From Bacillus sp. Xin1 (GTDB lineage: Bacteria; Bacillota; Bacilli; Bacillales; Bacillaceae_G): a DNA stretch of 64,000 nucleotides. Below the pieces are notes generated by a model. It was not told the origin of the DNA and did no database searches. It saw nothing but the letters and a program-made list of their open reading frames with translations. This document shows, in pieces, positions 27,644 to 36,962 of this stretch; within the stretch, counting starts at the first letter, position 1, and the number at the start of each line of letters is the position of its first letter. Position numbers and translations under genes: made by a program. Where the stretch lies: assembly GCF_013314535.1 (NCBI RefSeq), contig NZ_JABUAE010000005.1:1-64000 (forward strand). The letters run 5' to 3'.

Positions 27644-28936
27644 TTATAAGAACAAATGACATCCAAATAAAATTGCAAAGAAATAAAGTAGCGGATGAAC
27701 TTCTTTCCCTTTTCCCTTTACAATCTTTAAAATCGGATAAATTAAAAATCCAAGTGCAATTCCATTTGCAATACTAGATGTTAACGGAATTCCGATAAAA
27801 ATTAAAAATGCCGGCAGTGCATCTTCAAATTCACTCCAATTAATATCTCTTATGCTTTGCGCCATTAGACTTCCTACAATGATTAGTGATGGAGCAGTAA
27901 TTGCTGCTACACTAGATAACGAAGCAATAACAGGACTGAAAAATGCAGTAACGATCGTTAAGCAAATTACTACAATACCTGTTAATCCAGTTTTACCACC
28001 TGCCGCAATTCCAGCTGATGATTCAATCGTTGCTGCTGTTGGGCTTGTCCCAAACACGGCTCCCGTTGTACCGCCGATTGCATCCGCAATAAATGCTTTA
28101 CCGAAACGTTTTTCGGCATTATCTGTATTTAAACCAGCTTGTTTAATTAAACCAAGTAACGCACCCGTTGTATCAAATAAAAGAACGAGTAAAAAAGAAA
28201 AGACAACACCATACAATCCATATTCAATTACATCAGAAAAAGCATTGATTGGATTTGAAACGATAATCCCTTCCGGCAAATGCGGAATCGCTACAATTTC
28301 ATTCTCAAACTTCAGTTGTCCTGTAAAAAAGGCAACAATCCCGGTTACAATCATGCTAATAAATAATGATCCACTCACACGTAAAGCCATTAATACAGCT
28401 GCCAACGCTAATCCAAATAAAGTTAATATAACAGATGGTGAATGAAAATTCCCGATTGTAACTAAATTAGATGGATGATCAACAATAATCCCAGATAGAC
28501 GAAAACCAATAAAAGCAATAAATAACCCAATCCCACCTGCAATAGCCTGTTTTAAACTGTCTGGAATCGCCACAATAAGCTTTTGACGAAATGATGTGAA
28601 AGACAATAAAAGAAAAATAATACCTGTAACAAATACTGCTGAAAACGCAATAACATATGTAATACCTTCTGCCTTTTGTACAACAGAATAAGCAAAATAC
28701 GCATTCATCCCCATCGCTGGAGCAATAACAATCGGATAGTTTGCTAAAAACGCCATACATAATGTTCCAACAACTGTTGCAATAATGGTTGCCGTAAATG
28801 CTTGATCAAATGGTACACCTGCATCAGCTAATATTTTCGGATTGATGACCAGAATGTACGCAAATGTAAAAAATGTTGTGATGCCAGCTAAAATCTCTTG
28901 CTTCACAGAAGTGTTATACTTTTGTAATTGAAACAT
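27644..28936 (-). CDS. NCS2 family purine permease (AzgA/PbuG-like)
   Basis: This is a 430-residue nucleobase:proton symporter with 12-14 helices, probably importing hypoxanthine/guanine or adenine. Family marks include GITTFFTFAYILVINP at the N-terminus (about 18-33), APAMGMNAYFAYSVV (about 72-86) and GTSPTAATIESSAG (about 298-311), the substrate-site segment of the AzgA group. It is monocistronic. I looked for a purine riboswitch in the leader (28937-29000) and found none. Confidence 0.9.
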   Translation of the reverse strand: MFQLQKYNTSVKQEILAGITTFFTFAYILVINPKILADAGVPFDQAFTATIIATVVGTLCMAFLANYPIVIAPAMGMNAYFAYSVVQKAEGITYVIAFSAVFVTGIIFLLLSFTSFRQKLIVAIPDSLKQAIAGGIGLFIAFIGFRLSGIIVDHPSNLVTIGNFHSPSVILTLFGLALAAVLMALRVSGSLFISMIVTGIVAFFTGQLKFENEIVAIPHLPEGIIVSNPINAFSDVIEYGLYGVVFSFLLVLLFDTTGALLGLIKQAGLNTDNAEKRFGKAFIADAIGGTTGAVFGTSPTAATIESSAGIAAGGKTGLTGIVVICLTIVTAFFSPVIASLSSVAAITAPSLIIVGSLMAQSIRDINWSEFEDALPAFLIFIGIPLTSSIANGIALGFLIYPILKIVKGKGKEVHPLLYFFAILFGCHLFL

Positions 28937-29084
28937 ACTTAGGTACCCTTCCTACACAATGAATTATTATCACACATTCTTTTCTTATTATTGAGAAAAT
29001 GTAATACTTAATCATACCAATCCATAAAAAGAAGAGTCAATATATTCACTAATAGTTCGAATTTTAAGTTTAGGTCTGACAAAT

Positions 29085-29170
29085 TGAAAAACCTTTCTTA
29101 TAGGTGGGAAAGAGCGTCCGGCCATACATAGAAGCGGTCAGGTCCTATTTTAGCCCCATGCTACGTTTAG
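29085..29170 (-). repeat. Dispersed repeat, unnamed family, copy R1
   Basis: On the minus strand this contains GCATGGGGCTAAAATAGG, then CTGACCGCTTCTA, GGCCGGA and AAGAAAGGTTTTTCAATT, in the order seen again at 36.67-36.77 kb. No ORF covers it. The surrounding gap (28937-29355) otherwise shows only AT-rich DNA and the leader of the next permease. Confidence 0.6.
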
Positions 29171-29355
29171 AAAAAAGAGAAAACACAAATACAAGTTATC
29201 CTCAATTATATATTAAAAAATCCAAATAGTTTTATATAGTACAGCGTACAATAATTGTTTTTGTAGCATAACAGACAGAAATGTTTTATAATTTAAAATA
29301 GTTTCACTTCAAGTAAGCGTATTCAATTTTTTTCATCCTATAAGGAGGACTTTTT

Positions 29356-29411
29356 ATGCAGCAAACAAATCAGGAACTTTAAACCGCGGTCTAAAACAAC
29401 GACACATCACA
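29356..29411 (+). other. Frameshifted original start of the second amino acid permease
   Basis: ATG 29356 has a perfect ribosome site (TAAGGAGGAC, 5 bases away), but its frame ends after eight codons (MQQTNQEL, stop). The permease frame is open upstream of its TTG and reads SGTLNRGLKQRHITLMSLGS, a typical permease N-terminus. One missing base near 29370-29375 would join the two. It is therefore an indel mutation or a sequencing error. Confidence 0.75.
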
Positions 29412-30743
29412 TTGATGTCTCTCGGATCCGCTATTGGCGTAGGACTATTTTTAGGATCTGCTTCCGCTATAAAATTAGCTGGACCTTCTATTCTATTAGC
29501 CTACATGATTGCTGGACTCGTTATCTTCTTCATTATGCGTGCTCTTGGAGAGATGGCAATTGAACAACCAGTTGCTGGCTCTTTTAGTAAATATGCATAT
29601 GATTATTTAGGGCCGTTAGCAGGCTATATCACCGGTTGGAACTATTGGTTTTTATGGGTTATTACTTGCATGGCGGAAATTACTGCCGCTGGTATCTATA
29701 TGGAGTTTTGGTTCCCAGATATCCCGCGCTGGATTTGGGCATTAATGGCTCTCGTATTAATGAGTGCATTCAACTTTTTATCTGTAAAAGTATTCGGGGA
29801 ACTTGAATTTTGGTTTGCTTTAATTAAAATTATCACAATTATCTGTATGATCGTAATTGGGACAGGCATTATTCTATTTGGATTTGGAAATGATGGTATC
29901 GCGACTGGAATTTCAAATCTTTGGTCACATGGCGGCTGGTTCCCAAATGGTTTTTCTGGGTTACTTCTTTCCTTACAAATGGTTCTATTTGCTTATTTAG
30001 GAGTCGAACTTATCGGCGTTACAGCTGGTGAAGCACAAAACCCGAAGAAAACACTCGCGAAAGCAATTGATAACGTATTTTGGCGTATTTTACTGTTCTA
30101 TGTTGGTGCTTTATTTGTTATGATGGCAATTTATCCATGGAATGAACTTGGCGATAAAGGAAGCCCGTTCGTATTAACATTCCAACAAATTGGTATAGCA
30201 AAAGCGGCGGGAATTATTAACTTTGTTGTCTTAACAGCAGCTCTTTCATCCTGTAACGGTGGTTTATTTAGTACGGGACGTATGTTATTTACATTAGCCG
30301 AGCAAAAAAAGGCACCTGAAAAATTCGGCCGTTTAAATAAAAATGGCATTCCAAGTAACGGAATTATAGCAACTTCCTTCGTCTTACTCGTTGGTGTTGT
30401 TTTAAATTACCTTGTTCCTGCAAAAGTATTTACATGGCTTACTAGCATTTCAACGTTCGGCGCGATTTGGACATGGGGGATCATATTAGTTGCCCAAATC
30501 CGCTTCCGCAAAGGATTACCAGCACAATCTGTACAAAAACTAACGTACAAGATGCCATTACATCCTTTAAGCTCTTATTTCTCGCTTGGTTTCCTTGCAT
30601 TAGTATTAGGAATTATGGCTTATTCAGAGGACACACGAATTGCATTAATTGTTGGTCCGATTTGGTTAATTTCATTAGCAGCTGTATATTATTTAAAAGG
30701 GTTCCATAGGATAGATGCTGCACAAAATTCAAAAATTAGTTAA
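29412..30743 (+). CDS. Amino acid permease (APC superfamily), N-terminus out of frame
   Basis: This is a 443-residue open frame from TTG 29412, encoding a 12-helix AAT-family amino acid permease. TM1 has SLGSAIGVGLFLGSASAI, and GVELIGVTAGEAQNPKKTL is the TM6-loop motif. The natural start is almost certainly ATG 29356, now separated by a one-base frameshift. If translation begins at the TTG, about 18 cytoplasmic residues are lost and no ribosome site precedes it. The gene may be weakly expressed or dead. It is closely similar in plan to the permease at 18.3 kb. Confidence 0.8.
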   Translation: MMSLGSAIGVGLFLGSASAIKLAGPSILLAYMIAGLVIFFIMRALGEMAIEQPVAGSFSKYAYDYLGPLAGYITGWNYWFLWVITCMAEITAAGIYMEFWFPDIPRWIWALMALVLMSAFNFLSVKVFGELEFWFALIKIITIICMIVIGTGIILFGFGNDGIATGISNLWSHGGWFPNGFSGLLLSLQMVLFAYLGVELIGVTAGEAQNPKKTLAKAIDNVFWRILLFYVGALFVMMAIYPWNELGDKGSPFVLTFQQIGIAKAAGIINFVVLTAALSSCNGGLFSTGRMLFTLAEQKKAPEKFGRLNKNGIPSNGIIATSFVLLVGVVLNYLVPAKVFTWLTSISTFGAIWTWGIILVAQIRFRKGLPAQSVQKLTYKMPLHPLSSYFSLGFLALVLGIMAYSEDTRIALIVGPIWLISLAAVYYLKGFHRIDAAQNSKIS

Positions 30744-30751
30744 ATATGTTA

Positions 30752-30786
30752 CCCCTTCCTTATAGCGAGGAAGGGACTTTCTTATT
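30752..30786 (+). terminator. Terminator after the second permease
   Basis: CCCTTCCT pairs with AGGAAGGG (30753-30775) and is followed by a T-rich tract. Confidence 0.75.
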
Positions 30787-30925
30787 TTTCACACAAATAT
30801 TTATCAACAAAATTCATGTTATTTTTACAATTTTTTTGTATATTTTACATTTTCCATCTTTATTTTCATAAAAAAATCCATTACATTATTAAGGCACATA
30901 TATTTATTATTAGGGGGGTTCTTCT

Positions 30926-32482
30926 ATGAAGAACAAAAAATGGCTTAAACTTTCTTTAGCAACAGCAATTACACTCAGTATCGGAAGCGCTTATATTCCA
31001 CCTACTTTCGCTGAAAGTGCTACAGATCCAGCACCTCAAATTACTGCAAAAGTTGTAAATCAAAACAATGGGAAGAAAGTATTATTTGATAATACACATG
31101 GGCAAACAGCAGGTACAGCTGATTGGGTCATTGATGGTGGTTTTTCTGATTTTGGAAATGGTATTGCTAAAAATGGATATTTTGTAAAAGAGCTTCGCCA
31201 ATCTACACCTATTACATATGAAAATTTAAAAGATTATCATGTATTTATCGTTCCTGAAGCAAATATTCCTTATAAAAAATCTGAACAAGATGCAATGTTA
31301 CAATATGTTAAAAATGGTGGTAGTATTTTCTTTATCGCAGATCATTATAATGCTGACCGAAATAAAAACCGCTGGGATTCTTCAGAGGTATTTAATGGAT
31401 ACAGACGTGGTGCATGGGACAACCCTGCAAAAGGTATGTCTAATGAAGAAGCAAACTCGCCAGCAATGCAAGGAGTAGAAAGCTCCGATTGGTTATCTCA
31501 AAACTTTGGTATTCGCTTTCGCTATAATGCGCTTGGAGATGTTTCTGCCAAAAATATTGTATCACCTGAACAATCCTTTGGTATTACAAAAGGTGTTTCA
31601 TCCGTAGCAATGCATGCTGGTTCTACACTTGCCATTACAAACCCTAAATTAGCAAAAGGAATCGTGTACCTTCCAGAAAACCCATCAAAATGGAATAACG
31701 CTGTTGATAGTGGTGTTTATAATGGTGGCGGTATTGCAGAAGGTCCTTACGCTGCTATTGCTAAAGTCGGTCTTGGAAAAGCAGCATTTATCGGCGATTC
31801 TTCTCCTGTTGAGGATGCCTCACCAAAATATGTTCGTGAAGATACAGGACAAACAAAAAAAACATATGATGGATATAAAGAAGAAAATGATGCTATTCTG
31901 TTAGAAAATATTGTAAATTGGTTATCTAAACAAGAACCTTATACAAGTTTAGATCAAATAAATGGCTTACAACTTGATAACCCGACACCTTTGCAAACAT
32001 TTGAACAACCTAATTTATCAACTGAGCCACAACCAGAACCTTGGAGTGCTCCAAATCAAGGATATCAATGGTTCAATACAAATACATTTAAGCTTGGTTC
32101 TTATGGATATAAGGGGTCTGTAACAACTAGCGATTATACAGTCATTCACCCTAGTATTCTACCGAACAACGAAGTATTTCAAATAAAACTTCAAGCGAAC
32201 AATTTATTACCTAATGCGACATACAATAATTATTCTCTAGGGATTTTTACAACTGGAGGAACACAAGTTGCGAAAGTACAAAATGAAAATGGTACTTGGC
32301 CTTCTACTTTTGGATATAGTAGTGTATTCTCTTTCACGACAAATAGCCTAGGTTTTGCTGAAAAAATAGTAAATGTACAACTCGCACCGAATACAACTGG
32401 ACAAGCCACTTTGCGTCTTCGTCAAAATACAATGACAAAATATAATGAAGCTGTCACTATTAATAATAAAGTGAAACTTTAA
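30926..32482 (+). CDS. Secreted protein with GATase1/DUF4350-like domain
   Basis: This is a 518-residue exported protein. The signal peptide ends near AFA (about 27-29). The main domain (about 50-340) begins KKVLFDNTHGQTAGTADW and carries VFIVPEANIPYKKSEQDAML and GGSIFFIADHYNADRN, a Rossmann-like fold of the ThuA/DUF4350 kind. A linker precedes a C-terminal beta domain (about 370-518). The function is unknown; similar Bacillus proteins are variously annotated as DNA-binding or hypothetical. The ATG follows TTAGGGGGG. Its last three sense codons and stop lie inside a bcr1 element. Confidence 0.75.
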   Translation: MKNKKWLKLSLATAITLSIGSAYIPPTFAESATDPAPQITAKVVNQNNGKKVLFDNTHGQTAGTADWVIDGGFSDFGNGIAKNGYFVKELRQSTPITYENLKDYHVFIVPEANIPYKKSEQDAMLQYVKNGGSIFFIADHYNADRNKNRWDSSEVFNGYRRGAWDNPAKGMSNEEANSPAMQGVESSDWLSQNFGIRFRYNALGDVSAKNIVSPEQSFGITKGVSSVAMHAGSTLAITNPKLAKGIVYLPENPSKWNNAVDSGVYNGGGIAEGPYAAIAKVGLGKAAFIGDSSPVEDASPKYVREDTGQTKKTYDGYKEENDAILLENIVNWLSKQEPYTSLDQINGLQLDNPTPLQTFEQPNLSTEPQPEPWSAPNQGYQWFNTNTFKLGSYGYKGSVTTSDYTVIHPSILPNNEVFQIKLQANNLLPNATYNNYSLGIFTTGGTQVAKVQNENGTWPSTFGYSSVFSFTTNSLGFAEKIVNVQLAPNTTGQATLRLRQNTMTKYNEAVTINNKVKL

Positions 32483-32590
32483 TCAGCCCTCACGAATCGA
32501 GCTTTTACGGGCAGTTGATCCCCCACCTAACTTCTTTGCTTTCGCAGAATTTTGAGGTGGGAGTATTACTGCCCGTTAATACGGGATAAA
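32466..32590 (-). repeat. bcr1-type repeat element, copy 2
   Basis: A 115-base element (32471-32585) is flanked by ATAAA copies (32466-32470 and 32586-32590), the complement of TTTAT. It starts GTGAAACTTTAATCAG and contains the CCCACCTAACTTCTTTG and GAGGTGGGAG segments of copy 1 in reverse. It is inserted at the very 3' end of the secreted protein gene. Confidence 0.85.
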
Positions 32591-32593
32591 TAG

Positions 32594-32626
32594 TAAAAAA
32601 GCAATCCTAAATGGATTGCTTTTTTA
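32594..32626. terminator. Bidirectional terminator before the DUF2339 gene
   Basis: AAAAAAGCAATCC pairs with GGATTGCTTTTTT across a 5-base loop. It serves both the secreted protein gene and the converging DUF2339 gene. Confidence 0.85.
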
Positions 32627-34354
32627 CTACTTATCTTTTTCTTTCGAGAAGAACATTCTTGAAATAACAATTCCTAGCCCACCAACAAGTAAGAATAACA
32701 CTGCGCGAATCATCATCGATACTTCTGGTAAATCTAAGAAAAATAGCTTACCAACTGTTACAACTAATACAACAAGTCCAGCATATAATATTTCATTCAT
32801 TCTTCTATTACGACCAAACCAAACTGATACTAAAGCATATATCATCCATAAAAGTGACACATATACACTTATAATGCTGCCATCCGTTGAAAGCACTTCT
32901 CCTATTCTAGTAATCGTAATAAATACCAGTACCATAAATCCATACATCGTAATAGAATATATATATTTTCCAAAATGTTGTAACATAGGTTTCACTTTCA
33001 TCATGCCATAATAGAATGTTCCAACTAAAATGAGATGAGCTACAAAAGCAGCTGACATAAATGCCTCAAACGGACTAACAAGCGTCTGAAGCATACCAAT
33101 TGCATAGATGGTAGCACTTATATACAATTTCACTTCTTGTTTCATCTTTGTAGAAGTAATAACACCTAAAAATCCTTGTAACATCAATACAATTGCTCCA
33201 TTCACTAAACTAAATTCATATAAAATCGCTAAACTAAACGACCCCATCGCAAAACCGAATAAAAGATCCGTAAATAACGATTTTTTATTTTTCCTATATT
33301 CAGCTCCAAACATTACAACGTGTACAATCGCACTTATCAATAATCCCCATGTTGTAAATTCAGGAATCTTCGCAATTGACATTATAAAGAAGATTGCATT
33401 GGCGCTAAATGCTGCCATTCTCGGTTGATAAATAAAGGTTCGATCAATGAACATATGCCAAAATAGTGTAAGATGAATCAGTCCATAAACAACTGTTAAT
33501 TGTACGTGTAGATTTCCTAACAATACTGTCATAACTACAAAGAAGATGAACGTTACAAGTACAGAAACAGCGTAAGACACCATATATAAATATTGATAAC
33601 GATTTTTATATGCATACCATAATAAACTCACTGTTAATAACGTTTCATATCCAAAGAAAATGTAGGAATTAGGGGCTGCACTATTTAATAAAAATGGTAC
33701 AAAAAATGCTCCTACCGATACAAATATAGCAAGATACTCTGATTGATATCGCTTAGCAAGATAAATACCGAGTATAATCCAAATAATATTTAAGATGAAT
33801 GCAATGCTGGCCGGAAAAAAGTTGTACAAATAATGTGCAGCAAATGTTGTTAAAACAATACTTGTCACACTACCACCAGCTAGCACGAGGCCAAGCGCTT
33901 GACGTTCCTGTTTGATTTGCATATCCCCTATATAATACAATCCAACTGATAACGCTACCCCAAATACAATCCGAATGACTGGCGTAAGTAATCCTGCATC
34001 TACTCCTGCCTTAAATAGCCAAATGACTCCAAGCAACATAATTGCAACGAAAATTCTTGGCAGCCATGTTTGACAAAATTTTATAATATCAAATGGCTCT
34101 GGCTTAAACGCAGATATATCTACCTGCTTTATTTCTGGTTCCTTCACACTTTCTTGATCAGCAAAAACTTCTTCTTTTTTTACATTTGGTTTCAGAATAC
34201 CAACTTCTATTTCCTCTTTAATCGGTTCCCTGAATTGCTGAACTTTTTCTTCTTCCATTACTCTTTGCTGCGCTTTTAACTCATAAAGCGTCTCCTGCAA
34301 CGTATCAATCGTTGTTTCTAGCGCTTCTATTCTTTTACTCAAATCCTTTTTCAT
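32627..34354 (-). CDS. DUF2339 polytopic membrane protein
   Basis: This is a 575-residue protein with an N-terminal coiled coil (about 4-45), a charged linker and then about 17 closely packed helices from about 85 to the end. This is the layout of the DUF2339 predicted membrane protein family. The first helix region reads TWLPRIFVAIMLLGVIWLFK. The ATG lies behind a GGGGGAGAAA site. It is monocistronic. No function is established for the family that I know of. Confidence 0.82.
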   Translation of the reverse strand: MKKDLSKRIEALETTIDTLQETLYELKAQQRVMEEEKVQQFREPIKEEIEVGILKPNVKKEEVFADQESVKEPEIKQVDISAFKPEPFDIIKFCQTWLPRIFVAIMLLGVIWLFKAGVDAGLLTPVIRIVFGVALSVGLYYIGDMQIKQERQALGLVLAGGSVTSIVLTTFAAHYLYNFFPASIAFILNIIWIILGIYLAKRYQSEYLAIFVSVGAFFVPFLLNSAAPNSYIFFGYETLLTVSLLWYAYKNRYQYLYMVSYAVSVLVTFIFFVVMTVLLGNLHVQLTVVYGLIHLTLFWHMFIDRTFIYQPRMAAFSANAIFFIMSIAKIPEFTTWGLLISAIVHVVMFGAEYRKNKKSLFTDLLFGFAMGSFSLAILYEFSLVNGAIVLMLQGFLGVITSTKMKQEVKLYISATIYAIGMLQTLVSPFEAFMSAAFVAHLILVGTFYYGMMKVKPMLQHFGKYIYSITMYGFMVLVFITITRIGEVLSTDGSIISVYVSLLWMIYALVSVWFGRNRRMNEILYAGLVVLVVTVGKLFFLDLPEVSMMIRAVLFLLVGGLGIVISRMFFSKEKDK

Positions 34355-34538
34355 TTTCTCCCCCCTCTAATCATGCTGATGAAACAGTAAAGCACATCAT
34401 AACAATTGGATAAATTACCAGTTATTTATATCATACTCTTTAACTATCTATTTTTTAAGATATTTCCTCCTAATAACCTCCTGTTTTCGCTATTATAGTA
34501 GTAAATGGAAATCTTTTTTCGTAAAATGAGGTGTTTCT

Positions 34539-35075
34539 ATGAAAAAGTCAGTTTGGAATCGTCGTTCAAAAAGGAAAATTCGTGGTTTAAGGAGAGTATG
34601 CCGAAATTTTTTAAAATATACCACCACGCATACAAGTTCTTTGCCAAGCACAACTGAGCTATCTTCTCTAGGCTGTTGGTCTATTCATCTTCCGTTTCCT
34701 CCTTCTCATCTGAAATCAAAATCAGTGAAACAATTTTATTTACAAACAATCATTAACCGAGTAGAATTTTTCATCCATTTAAAAACTACAGCTGAAAAAG
34801 AATATCGTATTTACTTTTGTGTCTCATTTCCTAGCTTACAAACTTCTAATATCTTAATTGTATGTAGTAAACAAGACATAGAACGATTTTTTGAAGGTTT
34901 TTTAGGTAGCCCTATGGACGAGCCACAGTGGATTTCCTTATCACAAGAACGCGATATAAAAAAGGAACTAGGTTTACATATCCCTAAAGAATTACAAGTA
35001 AAAGGGTACACAGAAATTTTCACTGATCCTCATTACAACGATAAAGAGATGTGGTTTATAGGCGAATTAGAGTAA
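34539..35075 (+). CDS. DUF3916-like hypothetical protein
   Basis: This is a 178-residue soluble protein with a strongly basic start (KKSVWNRRSKRKIRGLRR) and a mixed alpha/beta body containing WSIHLPFPPSHL. RIYFCVSFPSLQTSNILIV and a C-terminal DPHYNDKEMWFIGELE are also seen. It resembles the DUF3916 family from memory. The ATG lies 8 bases after AATGAGGTG. It is monocistronic and its function is unknown. Confidence 0.6.
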   Translation: MKKSVWNRRSKRKIRGLRRVCRNFLKYTTTHTSSLPSTTELSSLGCWSIHLPFPPSHLKSKSVKQFYLQTIINRVEFFIHLKTTAEKEYRIYFCVSFPSLQTSNILIVCSKQDIERFFEGFLGSPMDEPQWISLSQERDIKKELGLHIPKELQVKGYTEIFTDPHYNDKEMWFIGELE

Positions 35076-35077
35076 AC

Positions 35078-35112
35078 AAAAAAGGCGTTTTCCAGTATAG
35101 AAAACACATTCT
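35078..35112. terminator. Weak bidirectional terminator (DUF3916 / brnQ)
   Basis: GTTTTC pairs with GAAAAC across CAGTATA, flanked by an A-run on the left. It lies between two convergent genes. Confidence 0.5.
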
Positions 35113-35116
35113 CCTC

Positions 35117-36418
35117 CTAATCCTTTTTATTCGTACAAACACTTACAAACATTCCTAAACAACCGCCTACAATCGCTGGAATAACCCATCCAACGCCTTC
35201 TGTATATAAAGGAATGTCTTTTAACATAGGTGTCCATTTTGAAAGGAACACATTACGATTTAAAATATCTATTCCACTGAAAATCGCTACTAGTCCAATG
35301 GTCACTGGATATATATACGTATACTTACCGATATACTTATGGCATAGTCCTAAAATAATTAGTGTTAAAGCAATTGGATAAATGAATCCAAGAATTGGAA
35401 CTGATACTTGTAAAATTTGTGTTAACCCTAAGTTCGCAAGGATCATACTAGTAGCACTTAAAATAAAAGCCCACACTTTATAAGAAATTTTAGGAAATAC
35501 TTCCGCAAAAAATTGGCTACATGATGTAACGAGTCCAATTGACACACATAAACAAGCAACAGTAAAAATAATTCCTAATAATACGGTACCACTTTGTCCA
35601 AATAATGCAGTCATAACGTGAGCTAACACTTGTGCACCATTATCAAACTTTCCAAGTGAGCCACTTATCGATCCAATATATCCGAGAATAACATAAATAA
35701 GAGATAATAAAAGGCCTGCGCCGATACCAGCCATACTCATACATGTTGCTAAACCTTTTTCGTCGTTTACTCCTTTCGCACGCAAAGCATTGGCTATAAC
35801 AATACCAAAAATTAGCGCCGCTAAAGCGTCCATCGTTAAATACCCATCTAAAAACCCTTGAAATACCGCAGATGGCTTATAGTTCCCTATAGGTGCTTGA
35901 ACTTCTCCAACTGGTGTAATCATACTTTTTATAAAAATAAGAGCAATCATACATAATAATAAGGGTGTTAATAGCTTTCCAAACAGCCCCATCAATTTCG
36001 ATGGTGATAAACTTAGCCAATATACATTACTAAAAAAGATGACTGTATAAATAAGTAGTAATACACTACCCGCTTCCGGAAAGAACTGACCTAGTCCCAT
36101 TTCAAAAGCTAAACTCCCAGCGCGTGGTATCCCTAGCCCCGGACCGATAAACAAATAAATTAAACAAGGAAAAATAATTGCAAACGAAGAATGTACACGA
36201 TTTGCTAAAATTTGAAAACTCCCTGCTTTCGCAATCGCAATTACACCTAATATCGGAAGTCCTGTTGCTGATATGATAAAGCCAAGCAATGCAACCCACA
36301 CCTGTTCCCCTGCTTCATATCCAAGGAAAGGTGGAAAAATTAAATTCCCGGCCCCGAAAAACATCGAGAATAGCATAAGGCTCATAAGCAAAATTTCTTT
36401 TTTCTGTAATGATTTCAT
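35117..36418 (-). CDS. brnQ: Branched-chain amino acid carrier BrnQ (LIVCS family)
   Basis: This is a 433-residue cation-coupled importer of leucine, isoleucine and valine with about 12 helices. Its start, LMLFSMFFGAGNLIFPPFLG (about 14-33), is the hallmark of the LIVCS family. ATG 36418 lies behind AGAAGGAGAAAG; the 15 extra codons of the longer frame run back over that site. It is monocistronic. I looked for a T-box in the leader (36419-36800) and found only dispersed repeats. Confidence 0.92.
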   Translation of the reverse strand: MKSLQKKEILLMSLMLFSMFFGAGNLIFPPFLGYEAGEQVWVALLGFIISATGLPILGVIAIAKAGSFQILANRVHSSFAIIFPCLIYLFIGPGLGIPRAGSLAFEMGLGQFFPEAGSVLLLIYTVIFFSNVYWLSLSPSKLMGLFGKLLTPLLLCMIALIFIKSMITPVGEVQAPIGNYKPSAVFQGFLDGYLTMDALAALIFGIVIANALRAKGVNDEKGLATCMSMAGIGAGLLLSLIYVILGYIGSISGSLGKFDNGAQVLAHVMTALFGQSGTVLLGIIFTVACLCVSIGLVTSCSQFFAEVFPKISYKVWAFILSATSMILANLGLTQILQVSVPILGFIYPIALTLIILGLCHKYIGKYTYIYPVTIGLVAIFSGIDILNRNVFLSKWTPMLKDIPLYTEGVGWVIPAIVGGCLGMFVSVCTNKKD

Positions 36419-36499
36419 TTCTTTCTCCTTCTTTACTTTTAAATAAGATGGAATCCTTCTCATCCTATATACATCTATTTTTGTTTTTCAACATATAAA

Positions 36500-36600
36500 T
36501 TGCGGCTAGGTAAACAAAAGCAGACCTCCACTCATTTGCTCCCTTTGTTTACCATCGCATGAAGCTAAAAAGGTCTCTGACTGATCTCTGAGGAATATCA
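36500..36600 (+). repeat. Dispersed repeat, unnamed family, copy R2 (partial)
   Basis: GGTAAACAAAAGCAGACCTC, then CACTC, then TTTGTTTACCATCGCATG and AGCTAAAAAGGTCTCTGACTG recur with small changes about 123 bases further on. The unit is bounded by a short inverted repeat (GTAAACAAA with TTTGTTTAC). Confidence 0.65.
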
Positions 36601-36622
36601 GCTTTTTAACTACTTATAAGTT

Positions 36623-36770
36623 ACAGCTACGCAAACAAAAGCAGACCTCCACTCGTTTTCTACTTTTGTTTTCCATGGCATGGGGCTAAAAAAGGCACTG
36701 ACCGCTTCTAGCCATCGCCGGATCCTCTCTTCCATCTAAAAAAAGAAAGGTTTTAGATGTTTCTTCAATT
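36623..36770 (+). repeat. Dispersed repeat, unnamed family, copy R3
   Basis: This has the same opening as R2 (CAAACAAAAGCAGACCTCCA) and then continues GGCATGGGGCTAAAAAAGGC, CTGACCGCTTCTA, CGCCGGA and AAGAAAGGTTTTAG. The latter half matches R1 at 29.1 kb in reverse orientation. R2 and R3 together fill most of the 544-base gap between brnQ and dtpT. I see no gene in them. Confidence 0.65.
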
Positions 36771-36885
36771 TTTTTGAACTTATACACTAAAACAAACATA
36801 GTCCATAGTCTATCACAAAAGAAATTCCCATTCTATATCTTTGAAGGTTTCCAATTTCTTCTGAAAAATCGACCTTTATTGACTT

Positions 36886-36929
36886 TTAATAGTTAATAAA
36901 GTAAACTATTAAATATACAAAACTATTAA
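36886..36929 (+). promoter_or_regulatory. Triple half-site operator candidate upstream of dtpT
   Basis: TTAATAGTT (36886-36894) and AACTATTAA (36904-36912) form a perfect 9-base inverted repeat with a 9-base spacer. A third AACTATTAA lies at 36921-36929. It lies just before the dtpT ribosome site. The regulator is unknown. A weak CodY-like match (four mismatches) lies near 36863-36877. Confidence 0.5.
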
Positions 36930-36962
36930 CTTTGTTTTCGTTTGTGTCAGGAGGAAACTTAC

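Noticed and set aside
28937-29000. Possible purine riboswitch before the NCS2 permease
   Set aside because: The conserved purine-aptamer core could not be found on the minus strand.
36500-36770. CRISPR array
   Set aside because: Only two long diverged units are present, also found elsewhere in reverse; there is no short regular repeat-spacer pattern and no cas gene.
36419-36800. Possible T-box leader before brnQ
   Set aside because: No T-box sequence (GGGTGG-ACCGCG type) is present; the region is filled by dispersed repeats shared with 29.1 kb.
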